64,000 bases of DNA from Monodelphis domestica (Eukaryota > Chordata > Mammalia > Didelphimorphia > Didelphidae): assembly GCF_027887165.1 (NCBI RefSeq), contig NC_077228.1, forward strand, positions 102,767,362-102,831,361, given 5' to 3'. The notes below the pieces were generated by a model, which ran no database searches, had not been told where the DNA came from, and was given only the letters and a program-made list of their open reading frames with translations. Positions 1 through 11,621 of this stretch are shown here, in pieces (the first letter of the stretch is position 1; every line of letters begins with the position of its first letter). The translations under genes were made by a program, and so were the position numbers.

Positions 1-1745
1 TTTTTTTAATTATATTTATAAGTGGTATAAAAATGATATTTAGAAATCTTTTTAAACAATATGTACAAAGGGCTGCATTTTTATTTCAAAACAATGTCTA
101 ATTCTGTTTTATCTCAGCTTTGACATTCTTCCATTTTAGATTTTTTTCCAATAGAATTATTTAGATTAAGTACAAACTTGAAACCCTCTCTACATGGTCT
201 TTGGTTTCTTTAACAATGCTACCAGAGCGTTAGTTGGGGAAAAAATTCATTCTCAGGAAAGGACTTGACTGATTATATGGCCCTGTCATGTTCAGTGTTG
301 TGACAGCTGCGTCAAACTTAGAGAAAAAGGCAGGATTGTGCTGTCAATGAGAGGTGTCTTATGTTTTCTTTCATGGGAAATAGAGACTAAAAAAGAAACA
401 TTTCTCTCTCTGAGTTGCTTAAAATAATGTTGTATATGATGTACTTTATTTACTTATTAAGAAAAGGATAGGAATGAGATGTCTCTGAACCATACTTTTT
501 TAATTATTATAAGGCCTTAGGCATCAATGCATCTGAGTTATCAACATTTTCTCAGAAGTGCTGTCAATATTTTACTATAATTTATGTTCTTATATTTATG
601 TATATTTGTTAAAACTGTAAAAAAAATCCATAGAATTTCCAATACCTGTGCAAAATGTATGTGTAGCTCAAAACTACTTGTGATCTACTGTTTGCATGTT
701 AGAGACCAGGATATGTAACTCATGTTTTAAACCTATACATATTGTGTATATAACATATAAATATTAAAAAGATAGGAGAAGTTTGCACATTTGCCTGTTA
801 GACAACAATTTCCATGATTATAATGAAGAGATTTTGAATAAACATTTCAAAAAGATCAAAGTAAAAACTGTTAAATAAGAATGTGGCAAATTGGGATCAT
901 TTATTAAGAAGTTAACTGTTACACATTTGCTTTTTACAATTGGTAAGTGATTCAGTAATCTTATAAAGTTCTGCCTAAATATTTTCTAAAGAAAACATTT
1001 GATGCATAAATTGAGAAGGAACCCTTCAAATAATTGCTATCATCTGTGACACAGTATATCCTGGAATCTAGTTGTCTAACAGTTAAATTGTAACTTGTGC
1101 AATGTCTAAAGGCAAAATCTGAATATTTTCACTAAAAGTTCATTGCTCTCAGTATAAAATTTTACTTTATTGATAGAGGAAGAGTTTGGGGCTTTTCCTT
1201 TTTAAGACTCCAAATTTTCTAATTATGGTATGGCTTTACTTAGAGCCATGTGAAAAAAAAATTTTTTTTAAGGAAAATGATGCTTTTTGTAAACATGAGG
1301 ATTTGTCATTGACCTTGTTGGAACACACTGGTGCTTTCATCATTAGAGGTCAAATTCCTATTGACAATGATTGGTATGGTTAAATCTGCCAAACAGTTGT
1401 CTTAGTTACCAATGCAAAAATGTCCAATTCTAACTGTTACTACAGCTATGGAAAATTTTCAGTTCCTCTTGATTTGTTTGGGTTTTGATTTTAGTATGAC
1501 TGAAACAGCTTTTACAGCTTTTCTTGTTTGGCTGTTTAAACCCAAATAGGTAACTTAGTTATGGTTTTATGGACACTGTTGAGCAATGTACAGTGTATGG
1601 TGGTGTGCTTATCCTATCCACTTGGAGCATTATTTCCTGCTTTTTTTTTTCAGATGCTGTGCTGTAAAATATTGTCATATTGTTCATTTCCTGGTATTGT
1701 GTATTTTCCCCCTTTTTATTTGAATAAAAAGCATGGCACCAAATG
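1..1745 (+). other. Probable 3' UTR of an upstream gene (CAMSAP2 by synteny)
   Basis: This stretch has no open frame of note and none of the SINE, MIR or L1 copies that crowd the rest of the window. It is AT-rich and ends with an AATAAA signal at 1723-1728, followed by a GT-rich stretch. That is the look of a long, constrained mammalian 3' UTR. In human the gene before GPR25 on the same strand is CAMSAP2, which has a long 3' UTR. The gene assignment is inferred from gene order alone; no CAMSAP2 coding sequence is in the window. Confidence 0.42.
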
Positions 1746-2389
1746 ATTCATTATCTGTGTCTAGTTTTAAAGGGGGGGAAAGATATTCTCTGTGAAATGA
1801 TTTGAACCTAGACATTTTTGCAAATTAGGTTGCTCAAAAAAATTGAATTCTGTTATTCCTTTGTGATCAAATCTACATGCAAATTAACAAAGTCTTCAAG
1901 TTCTCCATAAGGAACACTTTAATAGCATAAAAGAGTATATATTGGAGAAGTTTGACTTAATTTGAACAATGCTACAAAACAAAAGTCCAAGCCTTCTGCT
2001 GTTACACTCTCTTTTTCCATAAGTCTGTTTCATGGACTTTGATTAGATAATGACAGAACTGCATATATGACGTTGAAATAAACAACCAGAGTACCTGACC
2101 TATTCCAGAGTACATCTGCCAGCCAAGGAAAGTGGATTCTTAAAATGTTTATCCTACAATCGTATAGTCAGTTTTTTCAATAGTTTCTTCCTTATATTTG
2201 CCCATTTCCTCTCATATTTGGCGGGGAGATTTGACTTTTCATTCTGGGATATTTTTGTGATCATTGTCTAGTTTTAGCCTTGTTGGTAACCACCTTGGAT
2301 GAATGCCCACATGGTTAATTGTACCATTAACCTTTCCTTTGTTGCACATGTTCAATGTACATCACGTATTTCTTTCTGTAAACCTGGAC
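1746..2389. other. No gene recognised
   Basis: AT-rich intergenic sequence. I see no convincing open frame and no repeat I can name. Confidence 0.5.
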
Positions 2390-2770
2390 CACTATGCCAA
2401 TTTCCTGACCTTGGTAGCATCCTCTGATGAAAACTTCATCATCTTTTTGAAGATGTATTCGATTGTATTAATCACAGTAGCTAAGTCATTCACAATTGAT
2501 TACTGTTACAGTATTGCTGTTATTATGGATAATATTCTCCTAGTTCTGCTCACTTCCCTTTGCCATCAGTTCATGTAAATCTTCCCAGATTTTTCTGAAG
2601 GTATCCTCATCCTCTTTTTCATTTCTTGAAGTACAATACTATTTCATCACAATCATATACTATAACTTGTTTAGTCATTTCTCAACTGATGGGCATCCCT
2701 TAAGTTTCAATTTTTTGCCAACACAAAAAGAACCACTGTAAGTATTTATTATGAACTTCCTTTTCTTTTT
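2390..2770 (-). mobile_element. L1 LINE 3' fragment
   Basis: Read on the minus strand this matches the 3' part of L1 ORF2 and the following UTR. The phrase equivalent to CAACTGATGGGCATCCC near 2683 is the complement of the L1 segment seen in forward orientation at about 21970. The motifs around 2545-2600 correspond to the L1 stretch that follows the GGAATATTACTGTG region. Degenerate and non-coding. Confidence 0.75.
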
Positions 2771-5399
2771 ACTTGCTCTTTGACATCCATTCACTCTCAA
2801 CTTTAACTAGTTTTCCTATGTGAATGACTCTCAGTTTTTCATGTTCAACTTTGAAACTCCTCTGCCCTATAATAAACTTGTGGCCAAAAGTTTTTGCAGA
2901 TTAGCAGTTTTGTAGGTAGAAAGTAATAATATCAAGAAGTTGATATGTTCACAAGTATGTTATTTTGCTCTTAAGAAGAATATTGGAGAACTTATAAGTC
3001 CCATGATCAACAAGACAGGGTGAGCTAGATATTTTCTCTGATTCTTTTTTTTTTCATTTTCTCTGATTCTTAAACCCCCCTCAGATACTTCTCCAAAATA
3101 GAAATTATGTGTAAGACAAAGAAATTTCAACTGTCTTGAGAATCTAAGACACTAAAAACCCTAACAAGGTAAAAACCTGAAAAAACACAAGAGAAAGTTA
3201 ATCTCAAATTCCTAATACATATAGGCTGAGAAAAGAACCCAAACCTACCCTCATCTGGCTTCCAAGGCTTTGGAAATCCAAAAGGCAGAAGCTTACTCTA
3301 GTTCGAACTGCAGAGCTCTATGATGTAGCAATACTCTGAGGAACCAAGGGAACTGAAGCAGGATGCTATACCGTGCATGACAACTGGATCAAAGTATGTA
3401 GCATGAAGCTGAGACCAGTTTTCTACGCTCAGAAGCCACTGGAGGCATAGAATGAAGCATATTAAATAGGTATTTCCCAGCTCAGGAAGAGGCTAAGATA
3501 GCTTTAAGGTCTAGTCTCCCAAGGAAACCTCTATCAAAGAGGAAGAAGTTCAAAAGTGAGCAGTGGGAAATATAGGAAAAAAAGAACTGAAATTATCAAA
3601 GATCTGAAAAGGAAGAAAATTCAAATACCTTAAGCACAGCAGATAAATAGGAAAAATAATAATATAAGGAACTATGACTTCCAGATAAGCTAAAAAAAAA
3701 AAAGAATCAAAACATGATTGAGGCAAATGACGCTATGAATTCCCAATGAAGTATGAAACCATAGAAGGATGTTACTGATTGTTTTAAAAGATCAAAAATT
3801 ATTATAAAGGCAGAGGTTATGGCTTGGGCAACAAGTAATTCTCAGACTAGAAGAATTTGAATCCACAGCTTTCTCCTCAAACAGAAGAGAAAATAACTAA
3901 CTGGAGATACAAATAAATGAAAGTGAAGGACAATCTGGAAGAAGAGAAACAAAAAATAAATAACATTAAAAAAAGGCATGATGCCCATAAAAACAAAACA
4001 TACTGATCTTGAAGAAGCATAGAGATAACTAGGATAAGTCTCTCAGAAGAGTGGAAGTCAAAAAATAAACACTGGAATACAAGAAATACTACTGTACAAG
4101 AAAACTGCCCAGAATTTCTGAACATAGAAAACAAAAGTGCCAATCCAAAGAATTCTGAGACTACCTCTAGAGGAGAAAAAAACAATCATCATGGTACAAA
4201 TTCCAAGAAACGTGATAGTTAAATTTAGCAATTCCAATGACAAATTCTTCAGGTGACCAGGAGAAAGACCTTCAAATATAAAGGAAAAAAAATTAATAGC
4301 AAGATTTCTTCACCTACTAGTACCACAGGAGGAAATAGAATAATGTGTCCAAAAAAGCAAAAGAAGCTTAAGATGCAACCATGTTGACTAAAGAGCTCAA
4401 CTATTGGATTTTTTAAAAAGATGGATCTTCAATTTTAAAGAGTTCTTCTCAGCATTCTTAGAAAGAAAATCAGACGTGAATGAATTACTTGCTTTTCCAA
4501 AATCCCAGACAACAGAAATACAAGAAGCTTAAAATAATACATCCACCAAAGACAACAGTAAAATTGCAGAGACACCATTAGGAAATTAATAAAATTACCC
4601 AAGAAGACAAGTATACAAGTAGAAGTCAAATAGGAGTGATAGTGAAGAAACAGGCTTGAAATGTCATTGACCAACATTATAACACTGCCTACAAGTGAAT
4701 TAAATGTTTTTGTGGAACTTAATTATAAAACAGGATTAGGTAATGTACCCTGATGAAGTTAGAAATTAACAATAAATGGAAAATAACTTCTATAGTCTTT
4801 TAAGAAGGGAACATATTGAAGAATGTTTGACAAAGCAAAGGGGAATTATTAAAACAAGAGGAAAGAAAAGGGGAACTCTCATTTCAGTAGTGGGAGGGAA
4901 TACTACTGACAAATGTTCCCAAAATGGAAGGGATATTTTATAAAGGGAAATGCGACTATACAATGAGCATAATCTTCAGGTATTTGATGCTTACAATGAA
5001 CACTCATTCTGCTTCAGGAGAAAGAGAAATCTTAGCTCCCAAGAAGAAGCATGAATCTCCCATGGACTGCCAAGAGAATGTTTCATGACAAAAGGGGAGA
5101 AACTGACCATGGGCAGAGCAAAGAGTAAATTAATTACATAATCAAGTACAAATGAAAATTCCTACCACCGGGCAATATCCCCTCTATAACCTGCAGAAAC
5201 ATATTTCTAAGAATGAGACACAATAGAAAATAGGGCCCATTGGACAAATTTACAAGGCGATGAATAACAAGAACTCTAGTAAATGGAATCCAAAATTGGT
5301 ACTTGGAAAGTTTTCAAAAGATTAAATAAGTAAATATAAGGTCACAAAACAAAGAATAAAAATCTAGAATAGGCAGAATGAGAAGATTAAACAATGAAG
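2771..5399 (+). mobile_element. Degenerate A-rich retroelement, possibly L1/HAL1-like
   Basis: The plus strand is strongly A-rich, with no long open frame. The stretch from about 4070 to 4500 has wording that reminds me of marsupial L1 ORF1, and an L1 ORF2 piece in the same orientation follows directly at 5400. The parts before 4070 and after 4700 I cannot assign. It may be several old insertions. A repeat-library search would settle it. Confidence 0.35.
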
Positions 5400-5785
5400 A
5401 AAATGAAGTCAAATCCTTTTTTAGAAAAATCAACAGAAAATGCAATTTAAAAAACTATTGTAATCTACAAAATAAACCCACAAAAATCAATGACACTTTT
5501 ACATAATAAGAACACAATACAGGGTCAATAATAGAAAAAGAAATCACATTCCATTTAACTTCAAAATGCATGGAGCATATGGAGATCAGTCTACCAAAGC
5601 ACATGAAAGATTTATACAGATTCTATTACAATGCTCTAGAGAAGTAAAGAACAACATAAATAAATGGTGGAATATTCAGTGCTCATGGCTGAGCCATGCC
5701 AATACAGGTATAATTTTAAGGTTTATAGCAATTAAATTGTCAGAGGGTTTTACAGAACTTGATAAAAAAATTTCATTTGAATGAA
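5400..5785 (+). mobile_element. L1 LINE ORF2 fragment
   Basis: The sequence parallels mammalian L1 ORF2 just after the reverse transcriptase core. It includes the equivalent of the human segment around the 'AAATGGAAGAACATTCCATGCTCATGG' region (here at about 5663-5692) and the following 'TATAGCAATTAAATTGTCAG' stretch. A 72-codon open frame at 5566-5784 is a remnant of ORF2. Truncated at both ends. Confidence 0.8.
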
Positions 5786-6049
5786 TATCAGAACCAATTT
5801 ACTATATCTTAATACTTTCTTGCAAAGTGTTTCCAATGACTTTCTTTTGAATTTCTTCAGAGTTTGCATTTTGTTTCTCATTGAAGAAACTTTGAAATGA
5901 AGCATTCTGAAACAAAGCAAGATCAACACAATAGACTTGCTTTCCTTGAAAACCACATCCTCTGTTTCCAAAATAGAATTCATTATCATCTTTCCCAAAT
6001 CTTATTCATCAAAGGGACCACCACCCCCATTCCCCAAATTCACATCTGA

Positions 6050-6550
6050 CATTATTCTCAAATTCTCACTCTCCCTCACCTCACATATCCAGTCAGTTGC
6101 TAAATCTTGCCATTTCTACTACACATCTCTCTTCTTTCAAATCTGACTCCTTTCAATGACCATTTAAATTCCAGCCCTTAACAACTTTTTTCTGGACTGT
6201 GGCAGAGGCATCCCTAACTAGCATCCCTGCCTCAAATCTCTCTCGGAATTTATCTCCTTAAACAATTTTCTTTAAGTTTAAAACTGGCCATGTCACTCTC
6301 CTCAATAAATTCAAATGACTCCCTATTGCCACTAGGAGAAAATAAAAATTATTTGGCTTCTAAGATTTTTCACTAGCTGATCCTAACCTATCTAGACTCA
6401 AATTATTCCTCTTCCAAATCTCACCAAACTGACCTCTAGGAATTCTTTCCCATATCCATTCTTTTGAACTGATCATTTCTCATGCATCGAATACATTCTC
6501 TTCTCCATTTCCATCTCAATAGAATCCTTCATTTCTTCAAGATTCAGCTT
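6050..6550 (+). mobile_element. L2-type LINE fragment
   Basis: A C/T-rich stretch that follows the L2 reverse-transcriptase C-terminus: an SLTSHIQSVAKSCHFY-like peptide at about 6070-6115, then the segment on low-copy phrases such as CTGGCCATGTCACTCTCCTC near 6285. It continues through the region that in L2 precedes the 3' UTR. Old and broken by many changes. It ends where the SINE at 6553 is inserted. Confidence 0.65.
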
Positions 6551-6552
6551 AA

Positions 6553-6757
6553 ATTCTTTTTTTTTTAAACCCTTACCTTCCATCTTGGAGTCAGTACTAT
6601 GTATTGGTTCCAAGACAGAGGAGAGGTAAGGGCTAGGCAATGGGGGTCAAGTGACTTGCCCAGGGTCACACAGCTTGGAAGTGTCAGGCCACATTTGAAC
6701 CCAGGACCTCCTGTCTCTAGGTCTGACTCAATCTACTGAGCTACCCAGCTGCCTCGA
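6553..6757 (-). mobile_element. tRNA-derived marsupial SINE
   Basis: Near full length on the minus strand. It starts with the T-run (the A-tail in sense), then the AAACCCTTACCTTCCATCTT tail block, the GGGTCACACAGCT middle, a box-B-like TTTGAACCCAGGACCTCC, and ends in the CTACCCAGCTGCC head. It interrupts the L2 fragment before it. Confidence 0.9.
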
Positions 6758-6794
6758 GAAGAGGAATATCTTAAAATCAGTGTTTTAGCAACAT

Positions 6795-6995
6795 GAAATA
6801 ACGGGAAAAAGATTGGTCTTGGAGTCAGAAAATATGGGTTTGAATCCATTCACTTGCCATTTGAGCTCGGGCACTGACCTCACTGAGCCTGTTTTTCTCA
6901 TCTGTAAAATGAGGTTGACGATATTACTTTTGTTACCTACCTCGTAGGGTTGTGGTGAGGCTCAAATGAAACAATCTACGTGAGTGCCATGTAAT
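6795..6995 (+). mobile_element. MIR/CORE-SINE
   Basis: Matches the MIR layout in order: a GGAGTCAGA head, GGGTTTGAATCC box B, a CCTCACTGAGCCTG segment, the CATCTGTAAAATGAGG core, and the GTAGGGTTGTGGTGAGGCTCAAATGA end. Ancient and diverged. Confidence 0.8.
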
Positions 6996-7735
6996 CGTTC
7001 TATTCTCATCTGCATGCAGCTGTGGTCCACAGGGCTTCCATGTGAGTCATCTCCCCGGGTTTAATCTGAAGCCCGGATGTTCATTTCTAGCCCAGACGCT
7101 GCCCTTCCTCAGCACGGCTTGTATTTAGTACTGAAACTTGGTGAAATAATATACCCTTTGAGCCATCCCAAAAGGAGAGCTGGATTGGGGCTTGGGGGGG
7201 TGGGGTGTCTGGGTCCAAGCAGTTACGGCCTTCTTCTTATAGGCTATGGATTGCTGTAGATGTTAGGAATATAAAGTCTAAAATGGTCCCTGCTCTGGAG
7301 AGGCTGACATTCTAGAAGGGGAGATGAGGTAGAAGCAGCCGTGTGCATATGAGATCTCTTGCCTGGGTCTAGTCATAACCTCGCGGGGTCTCCACTTCTT
7401 CATCTGTAAACCAAGTCTGGAATCCCATAAACTAACATAACTTTCTTGGCAGCATGGCGACCCCTCCAAGATGGTCCCTGATGTAAGGATGATCTTTCAC
7501 ATTCGAGCTTCATCACTGAGGATACTTTTGATGACATCTACCAAAGTATCCAAACAATTTTGAACCTATATTGGAACAGTTTTTCTATCTCTATTTATAT
7601 AGCTCGCCATTATTTTTTTAATTTATTTTTACACTGACCAAGATGGGAAGACCTCCTCCAGGGCATGGAGCCAGGGAGATATTCCATAAAGGAACACGCC
7701 CTTATAGCTCTTCCAACTGGGACTTGACTTCCATT
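6996..7735. other. No gene recognised
   Basis: Intergenic. The short segment near 7270-7340 (CTGGAGAGGCTGACATTC) may be another L2-like scrap. Small open frames here on both strands show no family signature. Confidence 0.45.
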
Positions 7736-7739
7736 CAAC

Positions 7740-7857
7740 AAGCATTTAATATCAAGCTCCTATTATATGGAAGTTATTCTGCTAGGCACTGACATACAAA
7801 TAAAGAATGAAACTATTCTTGCACTTGAGGAGTTTATATTCTTAGAAGAGAAGAGAA
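7740..7857 (-). mobile_element. L2-like LINE 3' scrap
   Basis: Carries the CAAGCATTTAATA...GCTAGGCACTGACATACAAA pattern followed by a CTTGAGGAGTTTATATTC phrase. This is the reverse complement of the end of L2-type LINEs and recurs at least six more times in the window. Confidence 0.55.
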
Positions 7858-8315
7858 TATGCATTTATGTAGCATCTATCTTTTTTTTTATCATTTCCAA
7901 ACATTATTCATTGGAGACAAAGATAATTTTCTTTTCCTCCCCCCCCACCCACCTCTCCCATAGCTAACGCACGATTCCACTGGTTATCACATGTGTTCTT
8001 GATTCAAACCCATTTCCATGTTGTTGGTATTTGCATTAGAGTGTTCATTTAGAGTCTTTCCTCAGACATGTCCCCTCAACCCCTGTAGTCAAGCAGTTGC
8101 TTTATGTAGCATCTATCTTATATCAGATGCTTAATAAATATTATTTTATTTGATCTTCACAAAAACCCCATATATTAAAGTTGAGGAAACTGAGGCAAAC
8201 AGGTTAAGTGACTTACCTAAAGCCATAAAACCAGTAAGTACACCTAAAGTTGCATGTGAACTCTGGGCCTCCTGATTGCAGGACCAACATTGTATTCAAG
8301 GAACTACCTGGCTAT
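7858..8315 (-). mobile_element. CORE-SINE interrupted by an L1 tail
   Basis: The CORE-SINE begins TTTATGTAGCATCTATCTT and continues at 8101 with the AATAAATATTATTTTATTTGATC block, GAGGAAACTGAGGCAAACAG, and the closing segment ending near 8315. The piece 7883-8100 is foreign and is bounded by a perfect 19-bp repeat of the CORE-SINE start. Confidence 0.75.
7883..8100 (-). mobile_element. 5'-truncated L1 3' end with 19-bp target duplication
   Basis: Minus-strand L1 3' UTR: the T-rich end, a pyrimidine block with a C-run, then the TGTTCTTGATTCAAACCC and CATGTTGTTGGTATTTGC phrases. The same UTR in forward orientation is partly seen near 63790. Flanking repeats 7864-7882 and 8101-8119 are identical, TTTATGTAGCATCTATCTT, the length expected of L1 target-primed insertion. 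Confidence 0.8.
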
Positions 8316-8929
8316 GTTAGTCGGCCAAGGGGAAGCACCAACTAGATACAAAATATAGAGGGAATGAGACAAAGTAATATCAGGGCTAGGGAAGTGACTA
8401 GCAACGAATGAGGAGGATTGGTTAGGAAATGATGTCTGAGCTGTGCTTGGAAGAAAGCTAGAGATTTAACAAGTGAGCAGGAAGAGGGTGCCGAGGAAGA
8501 GCAACACACTAGCCATCTAGCTGCTCCTCTTAAAATCATCCTGAGCCAGACACAGGTAGTCCTGCTACTCAAAAGTAAGCCATTTAGTGGCTTTTATTGA
8601 ACATTTACATCATACTTAAAACTTCTTGAATAGTATGAGATATAGGAAGTCTATATATGTATATATATATTTATTTTTGAGGGACCCAACTTTTATATCA
8701 TATATGCTGTAATGTATATGCCATGTTGGGTTGTGTGATAGATATCTATAACATGATCTCTTCCTTTAAGAAATTTATTTTCTTGGGGAGAGAAAACTTA
8801 TCCATGTGAAAACTTCAGAGAGAAAACACCTAATATAATCCAGTGGGAAATTGTCACAGAATGTTGGCAGCTGGAAGGAACTTCTCTGGTCACCCAATTT
8901 TACAGATGAATAAAGACCCTCAGACAAGG
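8316..8929. other. No gene recognised; short TA repeat
   Basis: Intergenic. A short alternating TA run lies near 8655-8682. The rest shows nothing I can name. Confidence 0.45.
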
Positions 8930-9110
8930 CAATATGGGATAGAAGAAAGAGCTCTGACTGGGAATGAGAACCCTGGGAGCTTTGTCCTAACTGTTGGTAA
9001 ACTATGATTGTGGGTAAGTTTCTTTCCTTCTCTGGGAACTATTTCCACTTGGGGTATCTCATTCCTAAGGTTCCTTACCACTCTAGGATTCTCTGATAAA
9101 TATGTGACAG
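8930..9110 (+). mobile_element. MIR-like SINE, diverged
   Basis: Begins with an AATATGGGATAGAAGAAAGA head, then GGGAATGAGAACCCTGGGAG, and ends CCTTACCACTCTAGGATTCTCTGA, following the tail of the MIR variant seen again near 17500 and 38060. Confidence 0.6.
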
Positions 9111-9911
9111 GGGGTTATCTACTGAGCTTTGCTGGAGGAGGTAGGACTTGAAGGATGAATAGGGTTTGAATGTAGAAAATGGTGACATTCCACAGAGGGT
9201 ACAAATAAAGACAGGAACACAGGCTCAGATGCATCATTCTAAAGGCAAATGAGAATGATCTGGAAATCACCTACTTGCTCATTATCAGTGCCCCAAAAAA
9301 GAGAACTTGACTTTATTGACTTTTTTCCCCATAAGCCCACTCTGTTCCCTAAAAGCCAATATATTGGTATAAGTAGAAAACAGAAATCTGTCTTGGGGTA
9401 GTTAGAGACAGCTGGCAAAGAGGAACACAATGCCTTGTAGCTCAGGCTGGGCATGGCCCTAGAAGGCCAGGTCATTGCTGATCCTTCCCTGGTTTAGGAA
9501 AGTCATCAGTAATCATGAAACACAGATTCACAGGAATAAGCAGGTTCACATCTTCTGAGGCCCTAGAGAACAGTGTAGATCAAAGAAATATGATTTCAAA
9601 TGAAACAAAACTGTACAAGTGACTAAAATAATGTAAATGAAAAATCAATAAATAATGTAAATGAAAAGAAAAGATGGAATGGAACATTGAGTCATTGTAA
9701 TGACCAGAGATTAGGAAACACCTCCCCCTTTAAATAGAAAAGTGGGAAGCTAGAGGTATAGAATATTACACACTGATAAATCAGTGTCAAGTTTTGGTTT
9801 TGCTTAACTATTTTTCTTTGTTACAAAGGATGTTGATGGGGATGGCTTGGTGACCTTAAATTACATCTGGAAGTGACTGATCATCGGTAAAACTTATTTT
9901 TTAAAGTTAAA
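9111..9911. other. No gene; holds one unit of a local duplication
   Basis: Intergenic. Positions 9529-9574 resemble 10574-10620 closely (see findings). Otherwise unassigned. Confidence 0.45.
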
Positions 9912-10100
9912 GGCACAGGTAGGTGTCATAGTAAATAGAAAGCTAGGACCGGAGATGGGAGGTCTTGGGTTCAAATTCGACCTCAGATGCTTTCTATCTG
10001 TGTGACCCTGGGCAAATCACTCAGCCTCTGTTGCTTAGCCTTTGCCCTTCTGTCTTAAAGTAGTTACAAAGACAGGACAAGCATCCAAAAAAAATTAAGT
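9912..10100 (+). mobile_element. tRNA-derived marsupial SINE, diverged
   Basis: A head resembling CAGGTAGGTGTCATAGTAAAT, box-B-like GGGTTCAAATTCGACCTC, the TGTGTGACCCTGGGCAAATC middle, and an A-rich end. Older than the copies at 13953 and 40116. Confidence 0.8.
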
Positions 10101-11277
10101 ATAGGAGTCCTCACAGACCCTGTAGATCTTCCACTGCCCTATCAGAACTCCATCCTACAATTTGGACCAGAAACTTGTAGTGGACAAGAGGCCAGGACAC
10201 AAACAGGAATCATAACTCAGTGTTTGTCAAATGGAGTTGTTTCTTTATTCTAAACCCATCTTCTTTCCCCTCGGGTCTCATCAAACCACCCAGACCATTT
10301 TTCCCTGGCAGTTTCCTCTCTACTCATCTCTGGCTTTCAGTATCACTCATGCTCTCTAGGTACCACACCAAAGTTGCCCCCATTCTCTAAATCTGAGAGA
10401 CAGGCAACTACACCCAGTAGAGAGGGCAGTGAAGGAGCATCAGGAGTCCTGGGTTCCAGTTCTGCTTCTGACTCATTTTGGGGCCCCATTAGGCAAATAT
10501 GTCCATTTCCACATTTATGGAATTGGGACTGAAGATAGTAGGCTTATGAATCATAGATTCATGGAATTGGGCATCACAGAAATAAGCAGATTCACATCTT
10601 CTGAGGCACTAGAGAATAGTCTTTGTAATTGATACTTGCAGGGATTTCTTTCTGGGAAATGAAACACTATTAAGTTTGGAGTCAGCAAGAGAGGAGAGCC
10701 ATACAGTCCCATTCCAAGGAAGCCTTCCTAGCAGGGCTATAAGTAGTGACACTTATTTCCAAGGTGCCAACATGATGATGGTGGGGACCCTTCCCCCTGC
10801 AAAGATGGCATCCCTCTCGCCTTTGGGTCTTCCAGGGTATTCCTTCCCACCAGCTTCCACAGGGCAGGAGCAAAAGGCTCTGAGGGCAGCTACCTCCCTC
10901 TCTTGGCATAACTATCAGGGTTCAGGCTATCTCCCACATTCCAACTGCCTCCCAACCCCAACTGAATCTGCCTCAAGTATAGTTACAGCTCTGATTCTTT
11001 GAACAATTAACTTTGCTTCACCCTTAACTATGTAGCAAATCACCCCATAGAGAACACAGATCAAAGGAACAAAGATTAGCCTGTATCCATTTTTGTGGAC
11101 CATTCACTCAATCCGAACCCCAGGCCAGCTTCCCTCACCCACCTGGCATGTGCCTGGGCTGTCTCCCTTCTCTGTTGGTGCTGCCTTTGGGAATTCAGAG
11201 TCATTTTATCATGAGCCTGAGAAAAACCATTCATGCGAAGGTGTATCTACTAAGAAGAATCACAGAAATGGATACCT
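10101..11277. other. No gene recognised; one MIR-like scrap
   Basis: A MIR-like segment sits near 10410-10530 (GGGTTCCAGTTCTGCTTCTG). A 108-codon open frame at 10676-11002 and a 148-codon frame at 11093-11539 show no domain; the second runs into the L1 at 11278, so I treat both as chance. Confidence 0.45.
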
Positions 11278-11621
11278 CATGTTGGTGATAGAATACTATT
11301 GTGCCAAAGATGAGCAGGATGATTTCAGAACTGATTACATGACAGAACCAGGAGAATTTTGTACACAGCAACATTGTAGCTGTGTTACAAGCAATATTGT
11401 AGAAGGATCAATGGGGAAAGACTTTGTTCATCTCAGCAATACAATGATCCAGGACAATTCCAAGGGACTTGTGACAAAGAATCCAACCACCTCCAAGAAA
11501 AAGAATTGTTGGAGTCAGAATGCAGCTTGCAGCACATGATTTTTCACATTCATTTATTTATGGTCTTATTTTAATGCCTTGGTTTCATATGTGTATTCTC
11601 TTACAACAGTGAATGATATGG
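11278..11621 (+). mobile_element. L1 3' end, first half (split by an LTR)
   Basis: Matches the end of L1 ORF2 and the UTR: the GAATACTATTGTGCCAAAGATGAGC block, then the phrases AGCAATACAATGATCCAGGA and ATTGTTGGAGTCAGAATGCA. It stops at ATATGG and resumes at 13281 after a 1659-bp insertion. Confidence 0.85.

Noticed and set aside
3031-3071. Repeated TTTTCTCTGATTCTT around a T-run
   Set aside because: Short and simple; slippage explains it.
11093-11539. 148-codon open frame
   Set aside because: Its second half is L1 3' sequence, and the first half has no family features.
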